DNA of 64,000 nucleotides from Dipteronia dyeriana (GCA_032871835.1 CM065300.1:108373088-108437087); one strand, 5' to 3'; shown: positions 20,180 to 32,901, counted from the stretch's first letter. Translations and numbers: made by a program. Notes: a model not told the origin generated them from the letters alone.

Positions 20180-21336
20180 ATGGGAAACAAATCGACTGTG
20201 AACACCAGTGTTCCACTAGAGACTCCGAAAGTTAATCCAAGTATGGGATTAGATACTTCGGCTGTGAACTTTGAGCTTATGGGCCAGGTACCAGTAATAG
20301 CACCTACTATGGCCACAACGACTTCGGCCATCAACTTCTGCGTGAGAAACATGCCTGATCCAGTGATGAGCCAATATATGAGTCAAGGGAATGTTCCCAT
20401 GGCAAATCTCTACATGAATTCGGTACCTTTACTGATGAATCATTTGGAGAAGCCTGATAAGTTCAGTGGACCGAATTTTAAACGGTGGCAGCAAAATATG
20501 TTGTTTTATCTGACCACACTAAACCTTGGTAGGTTCTTGAGTGAAGATGCTCCTAAACCTAATAATGGTGAAGAGTATGATGTTCAGGTATAAAATGTTA
20601 TTGATATATGGAACCAATAGGATTTCTTATGCCGTAATTACAAACTGAACGATCTGTCAGATTCGTTATATAGCGTCTATTCTTCAAAGAAAACAACCAA
20701 ATAACTGTGGGAATCATTAAACTGAAAATACAAAACTGAGGATGCTGGTTCCAAGAAGTTTATCGTGGGTCGGTTTCTTGATTACAAGATGAGGGATTCC
20801 AAGACAGTTATAAGTCAATTCCAAGAGCTACAGGTGATTCTGCATGAGATACATGCCGAAAGGGTTTACCCTGAGTGAAACTTTACAGGTGGCTACAATC
20901 ATTGAGAAGCTTCCACCTTCATGGAAAAGTTGAAAACTATCTCATACACAAGCGAAAGAAGATGAAGAGAGAGGATCTGATTCTCAAGCTTCGTATTAAA
21001 AAATATCACATGAAGTATGACAAGAAAGATGTCAATGCGCCTGAAGCGAAGATCAATGTGGTTGAGCATGGACAAAGTTCTAAACAGAAAAATAACAAGC
21101 CTGTGAAAGGATCCAAATTGGGTCCTAAGGGAGGAGTCTCGAAGAAGCCAAAATTCCAAGGGAAGTGCTTCAATTGTGATAAGTTGGGTCACAAATCTTC
21201 TGAGTGCAAGTTTCCAAAGAAGAAGAAGAACAATGAGGCAAACGTGGTTGCTGGGATCTCAAAAGATATATTCGAGATCAATCTCTCTGCTGTTGTGACA
21301 GAAGCAAACCTGGTTGGGTCAAACCTAAGGGAGTGA
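20180..21336 (+). pseudogene. Copia A gag
   Basis: ATG at 20180 opens a 137-residue frame with an N-terminal low-complexity part and a nucleocapsid-type block (EKPDKFSGPNFKRWQQNM). A stop at 20591 and a frame change follow. The 3' part (20875-21336) is Lys-rich and has a CCHC zinc knuckle CFNCDKLGHKSSEC. Gag packages the element RNA. The same N-terminus (KS.VN..VPLETP) opens the gag of element C, which supports this start. Confidence 0.85.
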
Positions 21337-21582
21337 TGGTTGGATACTGGGGCCACTCGCCATATATTCTATGATAGGGAGATGTTCAATACACTTGAAG
21401 AAATGAAGAATGAAGAAAAGTTGTACATGGGCAACTTAGCCACATTTGACGTGAAGGGGTGTGGTCAAGTCATTCTCAAGATGACCTCTGGTATAACCCT
21501 GAGCTTGAACAATGTGTTGTATGTACCTGATATCCGTAAGAACTTGGTGTCTGGTTCCTTTGAATCAGACAAAGTGGTTTGA
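21337..21582 (+). pseudogene. Copia A aspartic protease
   Basis: The active-site motif LDTGATRHI lies at the start (a GTG TTGG... ATACTGG context shows the frame is entered directly after gag), followed by [17 protein letters not shown] at the end. The length and the closing NLVS motif are usual for Copia proteases. A stop at 21580 cuts it from the integrase. Confidence 0.85.
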
Positions 21583-22617
21583 ACCAAGCAATGAACTTAT
21601 GCATGTAGAGGATATGTAACTGAAGGGCTTTTTAAGCTTAATGTATCTGTTGTCAAAAGAACAATCAATAAAGATAATTATTCAGTTTATTTGCTTTAGT
21701 CTTCCAATTTATGGCATGGTAGACTAGGACACATTAATTATGATACTTTACATAGATTAATTAACTTAAATCATATTCCCGCATTCAATATTGATCCTAA
21801 ACATAAGTGTGAAGTTTGCATTGAAGCAAAACTAATAAGGTCATCATTTCAAACTATTGAACGGAAATATAAATTTCTTGATTTAATTCACACAGATATA
21901 TGTGATTTAAAATTTTTACAAACAAGAGGTGGCAACATATATTTCATCACATTTATAGACGATAGCACCAAATGCTGCTATGTATATTTGTTGAAGAAAA
22001 AAGGATGAAGCTATAGAGAATTTTATTCTCTATAAAACTGAAGTTGAGAATCAACTCAACAAGAAAATCAAGGTACTGAGAATTGACCGAGGTGGTGAAT
22101 ATGTAGCACCGTTTGGTGAATTCTGTGCACAACACGGAATCATACATCAAACTACTACACCATATTCTCCTCAACAAAACAGTATTGTAGAACATAAAAA
22201 TCGTACCTTGAAAGAGATGTTGAATGCAATGCTGATAAGTTCTAGAGCGCCTCAGAATATGTGGGGTGATGCTATATTGTCTAGCAATTACCTTTTAAAC
22301 AAGGTACCCCGAAAGAAAGAAGACAAGACACCATATGAACTATGGAAAGGAAGAAAGCCTTCCCATAAATTATTACTAATATGGGGGTGTCTTGCCAAAG
22401 TAGCCGTACCTATACCTAAGAAGGTGAAAATAGGTCTGAAAACTGTTGACTGCATTTTCATTGGATATGCACAAAACGGTAGTGCTCATCGATTCTTGGT
22501 CTATAAATCTGACATATCATATATACACAAAAACACGATAATGGAATCTAGAAATGCAATGTTCTTTGAACATGTATTTCCATGTAAATCCAATGATGAA
22601 GCAAGTTCGTCAAAATG
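21583..22617 (+). pseudogene. Copia A integrase
   Basis: A zinc-binding HHCC module (LWHGRLGH ... KCEVCIEAK, about 21710-21830) precedes the core with the first catalytic Asp in LIHTDICDL. A frameshift at an A-run near 22000 (AAGAAAAAAGGATG) breaks the core; the second half with DRGGEY-like and NSIVEHKNRT regions is in other frames. The C-terminal part (22208-22618) is open, with APQNMWGDAILSSNYLLN, PYELWKGRKPSHK and a GYA motif. The enzyme would insert cDNA; it is non-functional here. Confidence 0.85.
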
Positions 22618-22723
22618 AACATATGCTGATAGTTGTGAGAACCAAGAACAAGGAAATGAAGTAGAGGATAAACCTACACGTAGCAAAAGAGTAAAGACAG
22701 AAACGTCTTTTGGTCTAGATTTT

Positions 22724-23680
22724 ATGACCTATTTGCTAGAAGGTGAACCTTTGACTTTCAAAGAAGCGGTAAGCTCTTCTGAAGGACTCTTGTGGAAAGA
22801 GGCAATTAAGAGCAAAATTGATTCCATCCTTCAAAATCATACTTGGGAATTAGTGGATCTTCCTCTGAGATGTAAACTGCTAGGATCCAAATGGATTTTC
22901 AAAAGAAAAATGAAAGCAGATGGATCAATTGATAAGTATAAGGCCAAACTTGTAATTAAATGTTACAATCAACGAGAAGGCCTAGACTACTTTGATACAT
23001 ATTCTCATGTGACGAGAATAACCTCCAATAGAATGATACTTTCAATCACATCTTTGCAAAATCTTGAAGTACATCAAATGGATGTGAAAACAGCTTTCTT
23101 AAATGGAGATTTAGATGAAGAAATTTACATGGAACAACCTAAGGGTTTTTCTGCTCCAGGACAAGAAAAGAAAGTCTGTGAATTGGTGAAGTCTTTATAT
23201 GGTTTAAAGCAAGCACCAAAACAATGGCATGATAAATTTGTCAATGCTATGATGTCAAATGGATTTAAGATCAACGAATGTGACAAATGTGTTTATGTCA
23301 AGGACACATAAAATGGCTATGTCATTGTGTGCCTTTACGTTGATGACATGCTCATTGTTGGTAGTGATGATAAAATGGTCAAATCTACCAAGGATATGTT
23401 GAAATCAAGATTTGATATGAAAGATATGGGACCAGCTGATGTAATGTTGGGAATGAAAATCTCAAGGACATCTAACGGACTCATACTAAGTCAATCACAC
23501 TACATTGACTTGATTCTTGAGAAAGTTAACAAAAATGATTCTGGAATTTTCAGAACACCAGTAGATATAAATCTACATCTATCCAAGAATAAGGGTGAGA
23601 GAATCTCTCAACTAGAATATTCTCGAGTGATAGTAAGTCTGATGTACTTAATAAGTTGTACAAGACAAGACAAGACATAG
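22724..23680 (+). pseudogene. Copia A reverse transcriptase
   Basis: 195 residues (22724-23311) carry the Copia RT start (WKEAIKSKIDSI), KWIFKRKMKADGSI, VHQMDVKTAFLNGDL and LYGLKQAPKQWH. A stop at 23309 interrupts just before the catalytic LYVDDMLIVG at about 23331 in the same region (23327-23680). All core residues are present; one stop and further loss near 23680 disable it. Confidence 0.9.
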
Positions 23681-23754
23681 CTAATAGAAACATCAAATTA
23701 AGCAGATACACGAGTAATCCAAGAGCCGATCACTGAAAAGAAATAGTAAGAGTA

Positions 23755-24260
23755 GTGAAGTACTTACAATTCACTCGTAATCATGGACTGCATTATACCA
23801 GATATCCAATGGTCCTAGAAGGATACACTGATGCTAACTGGATATCTGATATGAAGGATTCAAAATCCACTAGTGGGTTTGTGTTCACACTAGATGGTGC
23901 GGCAGTATCTTGGAAATCCTCCAAACAAACATGTATAGCCAGATCCACCATGGAATCTGAGTTTATAGCATTAGATAAATGTGGTGAGAAGGCTGAATGG
24001 CTACGCCAATTCTTAGAAGATATTCCAAGATGGCCAAAGCCTGTGCAGGCGATTTGCATCCACTGTGATAGTCAATCAGCAATAGGAAAAGCATAATGCA
24101 ACATCTATAATGAGAAGTCTAGACATATACGTCGAAGAAATAATAACATTAGACAACTAATCTCAACTAGGGTTATCACTATTGACTATGTAAGGTCAAA
24201 AGAAAACATTGCGGATCCACTAACTAATGGGGTTAAACAGAGAACTAGTTGAGACACCAT
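23755..24260 (+). pseudogene. Copia A RNase H
   Basis: Contains [34 protein letters not shown] and IHCDSQSA, which carry the RNase H catalytic residues, then after a stop the closing SRHIRRR...ADPLT motif. It is separated from RT by stops between 23680 and 23755. Confidence 0.88.
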
Positions 24261-24874
24261 CGAGAGGAATGGGACTAAAGCTTATTAGATAAAAATTCGA
24301 TACAATGGACACACAACCTAGTTGACTGGATCTCCCAAGATCTAGGTTCAATGGGACAACCAAGTTGTAAGACTCAGTTAGATCACTGTGGGGGGTTACC
24401 CTCAAGTCCATTCCTATGATGACATAGTGATACCCTATGGGAGAAGGTTAAACTATGTTTTTAATGATTCTTATGCGTCGAAATTCCTAGCTATGGAAAT
24501 CCGAGCAGAGTAAAGCTGGTTACTCTTAATTAAGAAATCACCTTTGTGAGAGAGAAATGGGGCCACTTCTAAAAGAGAATAGAGAATGGTTATATTCTCC
24601 AGAGACTCACACAGAACTAGGCGCATGTTCATGGCCAAAACAAACATAAAAGTGAGAACCAAATCAGGTCTGGAAGATACCTGTGTAAGGTGTGTGATCG
24701 TTTACACAAAATGGCAGAACTGTTCAAGGATATCACATCTACTAAAAGTAAGCATACCTTTACAAGGAAAGGTTCAAAGGGTAACACCTACCTATCCTAT
24801 GCAGGTTTCGACCTTTTGAACTTACCAAAAATCTTCTTTGTGTCTCCTAGGTCAATTTCATTCTTGTGGGGGAT
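24261..24874 (+). other. Copia A 3' untranslated region and polypurine tract
   Basis: Non-coding. It ends in TTCTTGTGGGGGAT (24861-24874), the polypurine tract that primes plus-strand DNA, directly before the 3' LTR. The short open frames here are not conserved in element C. Confidence 0.75.
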
Positions 24875-25841
24875 TGTTGGAAATTTTGTGATAAACTCTC
24901 ATTTTGATAGCACAAATTGAGTATGATAAATTCCATAGAAATTGAAGATTAAAATGGATTCGAATTCTCCTCCGTGAGAACTTCGAAATGGTACACCTAA
25001 ATTCACAAAATGGTTAATGGGTGAATGAGATATTGAGTCGCATAGTGGACCCATTGTGAAGGGATTAAAATGAATCCGACATTGCTTAGGGAAATCATTT
25101 ATATGTAGTTTATAAGTGAATGTGTGATATGAGATATCAACATGTGTGGCATAGAGGCTCTCTCCCTCGCTCGCAAGGGGGGTGCAAATCATGGACTCTG
25201 AACCTTCGAATGCATGACTCGTGTGTGGGCACGACTTGGGGACACGAATGCCGCTCCGTTTGGACCGTGAGAGTCTAGTTGACCTTTTGCCACTTCTCTA
25301 AGTCAATATTTTTTTGATTGTGATGAATAAGGAAAGCTTTAACTGTTTGGATTCTGATTTCTTACTTGATCACTAAGAATACAAAATTGAGTTTTAATTA
25401 GAAATAAATCTCTTTGGAGAATATTATCTAATTAAATTATTTCCTTATTAAATCAAAAATGAATTTTCCAAAATAATCCCAAAACCCTAGTGTTTTGGTT
25501 TGGGTATTTAATACCTCTATATTCTGTTCAACCTACTGAAAAGAAATACAAAATTTAGAGGTAGCCGAATTCGTATTCTTCTTCTCTGTTTCTTGGTAAG
25601 TTTAAACTCGCTTTGAGTTCGCTGGTAGTGGTGTGCTTAGGCCTACCATTGGTTGAACCATTGTATCCTGGGAGACAATCATCTAATACACATACGGTGT
25701 TGTCTGGCGAAATTGTCTTAAGGACAATGTGTGAAACACGGGCCTCGGTTCATACTCTAATTTTTAACCTGTTGTTTTCTTGTGTTATTACTTTCTGTTT
25801 CCAGATACCTACCATATTTCTTTTTGGAATTACGATTTACA
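24875..25841 (+). repeat. 3' LTR of Copia A (967 bp)
   Basis: Starts TGTTGGAAATTTTG, ends GATTTACA at 25841, followed by target duplication ATAAC. It keeps the CGAAATTGTCTTAAG segment. Confidence 0.93.
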
Positions 25842-25846
25842 ATAAC

Positions 25847-26013
25847 AACAAAAAGTGATCACATTAAAATTTTAAGTCCTGTTTTGTTGTGAACACCTGT
25901 ATATGCGATAAACATTATAAACATGTAATCACATAGTCACACTTATGATCTTATGATTTCATATATGATCACATGATCACATGATCTCATGTATACCTTG
26001 CCTAATAATCACT

Positions 26014-26055
<42 letters not shown>

Positions 26056-26070
26056 ATGTAGAATTAGCCT
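25847..26070. mobile_element. Right half of the split foldback MITE
   Basis: It carries GCGATAAACATTATAAACATG and several GATCACATGATCACATGATC palindromes, approximately reverse-complementary to 18590-18700, and ends in a (TA)n run (26019-26050). Confidence 0.65.
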
Positions 26071-26203
26071 TTATCTATATATATATGTAAAAATCATTTA
26101 CATTTACTTTGGATAATCTGATTCGATTCGCTTTTCAGCAAAAAAGTTGCCACTCTCTAATTCAAAGTATCACATATTTGAATTTGGATCCTCTCCTCAC
26201 CTC

Positions 26204-26368
26204 ATGTTGACCTCACATTGTCTTCACCTAAATCAATGGTCTTGATTAATTTTACATTTTAGTTGTGCAACACTTAAAAATTAAAAGAAATAATTCAGAC
26301 CATTGATTTGCTATATTAGACATGTGTCAATAGATTATAAAGGTACATGAGCAAAAGGTGAGGAGAAA
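26204..26368. mobile_element. Short foldback (MITE-like) element
   Basis: CTCCTCACCT near the left end pairs with AGGTGAGGAG at the right end (near 26361). The inner AAATCAATGGTCT (26230-26242) pairs with AGACCATTGATTT (26297-26309). No coding content. No target duplication was identified. Confidence 0.5.
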
Positions 26369-26479
26369 TTTTACAGATAAAATTAAAAATTGAAACTTAA
26401 GCTTCCTAGGGTCCCAATCACTTCAAAAGTTGAGTATTCTTTTGAATATGGTTTATCTTTGTGCTACTCTTGCACATAA

Positions 26480-26637
26480 ATATCTACCTACGCACATTGT
26501 TTTATATGTCCCATGCATCACATATTGGTGAGTACATAACTCAATTGCAATAATCATTTTAATAAATGTTTCAACTAATTAATTTGCAACCCATTTGATG
26601 ACGATTTTCTCGGTTTAATTATGTACTTTGAAATATA
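26480..26637. repeat. Segment S, left copy, first part
   Basis: Matches 55326-55480. It is interrupted by element B inserted at AAATATA, and continues at 37992-38110. The 5 bp ATATA (26633-26637) are the target duplication of B. Confidence 0.85.
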
Positions 26638-27467
26638 TGTTATATGTTAATTTTATCAGATGTACACGTCATTCACAAGGTGGATAAGATTGCCAGATAG
26701 ATATCCGAATAGGCATTCAAAAAATATCTCGCAAGATATCACTAAGGAATAGAAACCTGAGTAAGTATAAATACAAGTACTGAGCAAGACCCGCTTGGGG
26801 CCAGGTGACGTCATGTTCTACTCGGGATCAACTAACGTCATGTTCTACTCAGGATCAACTGACGTCATGTTCTGCTCGTAACAAATATGAGGATATCTGA
26901 ATAAAGAAGTCCAGTACATAACTCGCATACGAACCAAGAGTTATATTAAAATATGCAAAGATATCCACGTCGAAGAAGAATTCCAAGAAGAATAAAATAC
27001 CAAACAGGAAAAAGGTTCCAGATCAGGCAACAACTTTATTTCTTCAAGAAGACTGCGCATTTGTAAGGAAATAAGTCCTAAATGGACTATATCACTAGAG
27101 TCCCATTCGATCTCCATACAATCTCCGAAATAGGAAAGAAGATAAAGACTACTCCAACAAATAACCAATTATAATTAAATACAAAAATCTTTCATTACTT
27201 GTACAAAAAGGATTAGAGTTCTATGCACATATAAATAGACACAGAGAGAAAAAAGAGATCGAGAGTTGTAAACCTTTATTTCAATAGTTGATTTTGGCTC
27301 GGTTGCTTGTTCAACCACCCATGGACATTTCTCTAATCATCGGAGTTTTACCATGTAAATTTGCGTCTAACTAGTTTCAAATTGCATTCTCCTTCTCTTT
27401 CTCTTTGAGGTCACAGTTACATCTAATCGTGTTGACTTTCTCACAAATCGAGAAATCGACATCAACA
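26638..27467 (+). repeat. 5' LTR of element B (830 bp)
   Basis: TGTTATATGTTAATTTTATC to GACATCAACA. It includes ACGTCATGTTCTACTCGGGATCA-type short repeats near 26806-26880 and TATAAATAGAC, a TATA box, at 27231-27241. Confidence 0.93.
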
Positions 27468-27468
27468 A

Positions 27469-27485
27469 TTGGTGCTAGAACGAAC
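27469..27485 (+). promoter_or_regulatory. Candidate primer-binding site of element B
   Basis: TTGGTGCTAGAACGAAC begins two bases after the LTR. It is close to the TTGGCGCTAGAAGGA type that I recall for Tat elements; the tRNA identity would need a tRNA comparison. Confidence 0.6.
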
Positions 27486-27505
27486 CTCCGATTTGATTAA
27501 AAGTA

Positions 27506-29130
27506 ATGGCTGAAAGTGGAAGCAAAAACAGTTATGGGGATGTCTAAAAATCTCCAGAAAATGTTCATATTGGCGGTAGTTCACGAGATCTCATCACGAC
27601 CACCGAGAACCAACCAACATCTCTGGCGGGGATCCAAAAAATCCCTCCGACCAGTGAAGACCTGACACGATGCTTCCGTGAGGCACTACAACAGCTGTTA
27701 GCGGACGTGGCAAAAGAAGGGGTTGATCTACTAGCTGCAGAAGAAACGTAACCTCATAATCCCCCATTGACAAGGCTTCATTCGATTATAGTTAGGCCGA
27801 AACCAGCTGCACCGAAAGCTGGTAGGAACTCTGTTCCAATCAATCAAGCTGGAGGTGTAACACGCAATCAAGATAAGGGACGTGAAACTCCCGAAGAGGA
27901 ACTACCACGCCTAAGGCAGAGCCATGGTCAAATAGCCCAGGATAGTCACCGCAAGCATGACCGGCTCAGAGATCGGTCGTCGTCATCAGAGGATAGTGAT
28001 CGGCACCATCGCAAGCGTCGTCATAGAACCATACTCCTGTAAGGATTGACCCGTGAGACTTGACAACAAAGTGATGAGGAGCTGGAAACAGGCATGGCGG
28101 TCACCGGACGGTTTAACCATCATGGAGATAGAGATGTTATGATTCTGAACCTGACCCGAGAAGTTGAAAACAACAGGCGTCAAATGGACGTGCTTGTTAG
28201 GCGATATGGGTATAATGACTTATCTGACGATGATTTTGATAGTCCATTCACTAGGGACATCCTGCGAACCCCGTTTCTAGAGAGATTGAGGATGTCACAT
28301 GTAGAACAATTCAAGAAGGATACAGATCCTAAAGAACACGTCAGACGGTATAAAAGCGCTATGGCTCATTATGCCCATAGTGACCCTTTACTACGTCTTA
28401 ACTTTCCACAGACTCTGGGAGACACAGACTCAAGATGATTAGGAAGATAGCCCCCGGTAAGCATCAGAAGTTTTGTTGAATTAAGCAGAAGTTTCTCAAG
28501 ACAATTTCTGGGCAATGTACATAGGAAAAAATCAGCCTTTCTCAGCTGAGACAAGGGAAAGATGAGTCGTTAAAAAAATACTTGGGGAGATTCGGCCAGA
28601 CAATATCAGAAATCGGCAACGCAAATGATGAAGCAATAATTGTTGCATTCATAAACAACTTACAGAATGGACGGCTATCTTTTGACCTAAGAAATGCCCG
28701 TCTAACCAGATATGTAGTTATGATAGACATGGCTGGAGGATATGCACTAGCCAAAGAAAAGGAGTTAGCCACGGGAGGATGCTACATGCATGGAGGGAAA
28801 CCCGAACAAAAAGATACTGAGTCAAAGGTATAGAACCAAAATGGAAAACAAAAAGGAAATGACAAAGAAAGAAGCAAGGATGGAGGAAACGGGCGTAATG
28901 TCGACCAGACCACGGAGAAATTCTGAGGAAAATACACAAACTACACCCCTCTCCGAAAAAAGCAGGAAGAAATCCTAGCCATATTGGAAGAGAAAAATCT
29001 AGTAAAAGAGCCACGCCGAAAGTCTCAGTTTGCCCGGCGAGATACAACAAAGTACTGCAGATTCCACAAGTAAATCGGTCATGAGACTTCCAAATGTTAC
29101 CAGCTTAGAGACTACATAGAGACCCTCATT
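27506..29130 (+). pseudogene. Element B gag
   Basis: ATG at 27506 is followed by a stop after 13 codons. Gag sequence then continues in pieces: a charged Arg/Ser-rich region (27767-28042, DRSSSSEDSDRHHRKRRHR), the Tat gag core with DSPFTRDILRTPF (28094-28438), a C-terminal helix-rich piece (28582-28833) and a CX2C-like zinc knuckle region (CRFHK..GHETSKC, about 29052-29096). It forms the capsid in active relatives. At least five breaks. Confidence 0.8.
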
Positions 29131-29415
29131 CAGAAAGGACACTTACAAGATATAATCTTGAAAAGAGATGAGAGGTTAGAAATGAAGAAAGGGACTAGGC
29201 CCGATCATAGTTCCGGTCAAAACAAAAGGGCCAGCCCTGAGGCCAATGAAGTAATACAAACAATCTTTGGAGGACCATCAGCTAGAAGAAGTAACCGAGA
29301 GCGAACTCAGGAAATCAGAGAAGCGGTGGAGGCAAGGCAGAACTTTAATGTCAACTCTATCGAACCAGACTCGAAAAGGGTAAACGAAGGATATGACCCA
29401 ATAATATTCACATAA

Positions 29416-29900
29416 GCAGACTCACATGGGGCCGATGTTCGACCAAATGATGCCCTAGTCATAAGTACCCGACTTGGACACGGGAAAGTCAGGAGAATTT
29501 TAATAGACAATGGTAGTTCGACTGATATTCTTAATGTAGCTGTCTACGATCAACTCAGATTGGACCGAAAGGATTTATAGCCTTTGCATACCCCACTCAA
29601 GGGATTTGAGGGAGTTGAGGTCAGGTCTCTCGGGACGGCAAAGTTGCCTATAAATATTGGAGTAGCAACTTGTCAGAGAATAGTACTGCTCGATTTCGTA
29701 GTGGTAGACTTAGACAATTGACCTTATAACGCGTTGTCAGGTCGGCAATTCTTGAATAAAAATAAGGCCGTTAACAGCTACGTACGCCCTAATGATCAAA
29801 TTCCCGACCGAACGGGGGGTCGGAGTAGTCAAGGGGTCCCAGGAGATGGCCCGAAGAGCTAATCTGCCAGTTTATAAAGATAGAGACAATGGTGGACAAG
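29416..29900 (+). pseudogene. Element B protease
   Basis: The motif LIDNGSSTDIL (about 29500-29532) is the Tat-type variant of the aspartic protease active site, with Asn in place of Thr. LSGRQFLNK near 29735 closes the domain. There are two stops inside. Confidence 0.75.
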
Positions 29901-30052
29901 TATGCACTATAACACAGCTAAATCAGAATAAATAGTCACTATCATTCGAGTTTGACCCAAGGGAAGAATCAAAGGAATCCAAAAATGAACCAGTTGAAGA
30001 ATTAATCTTGAAAGAAGATTAACCAAACAAAAAGATCAAAATCGGGGACAAT

Positions 30053-30745
30053 TTGGAAGAAAAAGTTAAACAAAGCCTTACTGATCTACTCAAAGAATAC
30101 AAGGATGTGTTCGTCTGGAATCATGAAGACATGGTCGGGATAGATGCCCGAATAGTATCACATCATCTCGTGGTAGACCCGAATGTAAAACTAGTAATAC
30201 AAAAGAGAAGGTCATTCAACCACGAAAGAAGTCAGGCAATCAAGCAGGAAGTGGAGAAGTTACTCGTTAGAGGGTCAATTAGAGAGATCAACTACCCTCA
30301 ATGGGTAGCTAATGTAGTCCTCATCCAGAAGAAAAATGGTCAATGGAGAATGTTCGTAGATTTCATAGACCTGAGTAAAGCATGCCCAAAAGACAATTTT
30401 CCTCTATCGAGGATAGACAAACCGGTTGATGCCACGTTAGGCCATGAATTACTCAGTTTCATGGACGCCTAGACAGGGTATAACCAAATCCAGATGAATA
30501 AGGTTGATGAGGAAAAAACGGCGTTCACAATCGATCAGGGCTTATACTGTTACACAGTAATGCCCTTTGGGCTAAAGAATGAAAGAGCAACATACCAAAG
30601 GCTGGTCAACAGAATCTTCGTACACCAAATAGGAAGAAACATGGAAGTCTACATAGATGACATGTTGACCAAGAGCATCTCAGAGGACAGCCATACCTCA
30701 GATCTACGGGAAACATTCGACGTCTTGAGGAGATATTAAATGAAG
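30053..30745 (+). pseudogene. Element B reverse transcriptase
   Basis: Two frames, 30053-30472 and 30494-30739, separated by one stop, hold the RT blocks: VLIQKKNGQWRMFVDFIDLSKACPKD, then MPFGLKNERATYQRL and the catalytic VYIDDMLTKS (YIDD codons at 30650-30661). Apart from the stop the core is well kept. Confidence 0.9.
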
Positions 30746-30799
30746 CTGAATCCGAACAAGTGCCTATTTGGAGTTCTTTCAGAAAGTTTCCTGGGTTTC

Positions 30800-31440
30800 C
30801 AAGTTCACCAGAGTTGAATCGAAGTAAACCTTTGAAAAATCCAAGCCCTATAAAAAATGACCTCACCAAGGACGCTAAAAAAAATGCAGCTCTTAACAGG
30901 ATGCTTAGCTTCCTTGGACAGATTTATTTCAAAGGCCACAGACAAATGTGCTCCCTTTTTTAAAGTAATTAAAAAGGCAAAATTACTCGAATGGAATGAA
31001 GAATGCAAGCAGGCATTATTAAAAATCAAAAAGTACCTAGGGTAAGCTCTCATCCTTTTGAAACCCAAAATGGGAGAGATACTCCAATTGTACTTATCAA
31101 TTACGGAATTAGCAGCAAGCTCAGTTCTAGTTAGAACAGAAGACGGAGTACAGAGGCCAGTTTACTATACCAGTAAGGCACTTCTTCCAGCTGAAAAGGT
31201 ATCCACAGACAGAAAAAATGGCCCTAGCATTGGTTTCGATAGCAAGGAAGCTGAGGCCATACTTTCAGACTCATACAATCCAGGTTCTCACCGACTGCCC
31301 ACTTAAGCAAATCTTACAAAAGCCAAAAATTTCAGGAAGACTAACCAAATGGGCAATTGAGCTAAGTGAATTCGATATCCAGTACGTCCCCAGGACATCC
31401 ATCAAAGGCCAAGCGGTAGCAAATTTCATAGAAGAATTCA
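30800..31440 (+). pseudogene. Element B first RNase H (Gypsy type)
   Basis: Pieces in three frames: a connection region (LLEWNEECKQALLKIKKYLG, 30986-31043), VYYTSKALLPAEK (31161 onwards) and ALALVSIARKLRPYF with TDCPLKQILQKP (31218 onwards). This matches the RNase H that follows RT in Gypsy elements. Confidence 0.75.
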
Positions 31441-31469
31441 CGGAACCAAACCTGAAAGCAAAAAAGATG

Positions 31470-31760
31470 TTGGGCGAGAGTTTCTCATGGAAATTACATG
31501 TTGATAGCTCTTCAAACACTCATGGCAGCTGGGTAGGGATCGTAGTATGCTCCTCAGAAGTAGGTGATGTCGAGTGTGCCATGAGATTCGACTTTAAAGC
31601 AACGAATAATCAAGCCGAGGATGAGGCACTACAAGCTGGACCCAAAGTCTACATAGCCTTAGGAGCAGATGAGGTCGAAATATTTAACGACTCACAGGTA
31701 GTAGTCAACCAAGTCCTGGATGTATACCAAGCCAGAGGTATCGGTCAGCAAGACACACAT
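31470..31760 (+). pseudogene. Element B second RNase H (plant/archaeal type)
   Basis: HVDSSSNTHGSW carries the first catalytic Asp, ATNNQAEDEAL the Glu and FNDSQVVVNQV the next Asp. An extra RNase H at this place is a mark of the Tat lineage. It is open in frame 31218-31763. Confidence 0.85.
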
Positions 31761-32901
31761 TGATTGGATGAGAACTGTACAGAAGGGGGTTTTCCCAAAC
31801 ACCCCAAAGATGTGTATCAGAGGAAGATGCATGTCAGATACTACAGGAAATCCACGGTGGAGTATGCGAAAACTATACTGGGGGCAAAAGTTTAGCACAA
31901 AAGGTACTCAAGGAAGGTTATTATTGGCCAACTTTATTCTCGGATGCACAACGATGTTCGAAAAGCTGTAATGCATGCCAGATGATTAATAACGATATCC
32001 GACAACCTCTTGAACAACTTAGAAGCCTAATGTCCCCATGGCCCTTTGCCATGTGGGGCTTGGACTTAATTAGCCCAATGTCAGCAGAGATAGGGGGTGG
32101 AGCGAAGCATGTAAGAGTAGCCAATGACTATTTCACAAAGTAGGCAGAAGATGAAGCATTAGTGCATATCACAGAAGCAAATACCATAAATTTCGTGAAG
32201 AAAAATATACTCTACAGGTTTGGAGTTCCAAGCACTATCATCACTGACAACGGCACCCAGTTCGATAATTTGAAATTCAGAAAGTGGTGCAAAGAGTACC
32301 AAATTGCCAATTACTATGCTACACCTGCCCACCCTCAAACAAATGGGCAAACTGAAGTAGTAAACAAAATCATCAAGCATACACTCAAAGCAAAGCTAGA
32401 AGCCAAGAAAGGAAGTTGGGTTGAAAAACTTCCCGAGGTATTATGGGCATATCGAACGACAACAAGAACTTCTATAGGAGAGACTCCATTCACTTTAGTG
32501 TTTGGAATAAAAGTTGTTATCCCCATAGAAACATCGTATACGTCACCCAGGGTCAGGCTATATAATGAAGACCATAATGTTGATATGCTGTTACAAAGTC
32601 TAGATGAGCTAGAAGAGAAAATGGAGAAGTCCCGATTACGAAATATGGCATATCAATAAAGAGTGGCTCGCCACTACAATTCACATGTTTGAATCAAAAA
32701 ATTCCAACTAGGAGACCTGGTACTCAGAAAGGTGTCACTAAATACAAAAAACAAAGCTGCAGGTTCCTTGGCTAACAAGTGGAAAGACCCGTACAAGATT
32801 GAAGAAGTAATTGGTCATGGATCATATTGGATTGCCAGACCAGATGGAGAGGTCTTACCCCGACCATGCAACGCCCAATATTTGAAGATGTTTTATCCTT
32901 G
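31761..32901 (+). pseudogene. Element B integrase
   Basis: A zinc module with SCNACQ (about 31960-31980), the first catalytic Asp in MWGLDLISP, the second in IITDNGTQFD and the Glu in QTNGQTEVVNK, then PFTLVFG and a C-terminal part with FQLGDLVLRK and ending QYLKMFYP. Stops near 32140 and 32657 interrupt it. It follows RNase H directly, as in Gypsy elements. Confidence 0.88.

Larger units (their letters stand above)
18715..25841 (+). mobile_element. Copia LTR retrotransposon A, full length but broken
   Basis: 7.1 kb with two LTRs (18715-19704, 24875-25841), each starting TGTTGGAAATTTT and ending GATTTACA, flanked by ATAAC target duplications (18710-18714, 25842-25846). The internal order is gag, protease, integrase, reverse transcriptase, RNase H, with integrase before RT, as in Copia (Ty1) elements. 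The motif content (zinc knuckle gag, GAPQNMW-type integrase tail, YVDD) resembles the Tork side of plant Copia. Several stops and frameshifts in gag, integrase and RNase H make it non-autonomous now. Element C is a diverged member of the same family. Confidence 0.93.
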
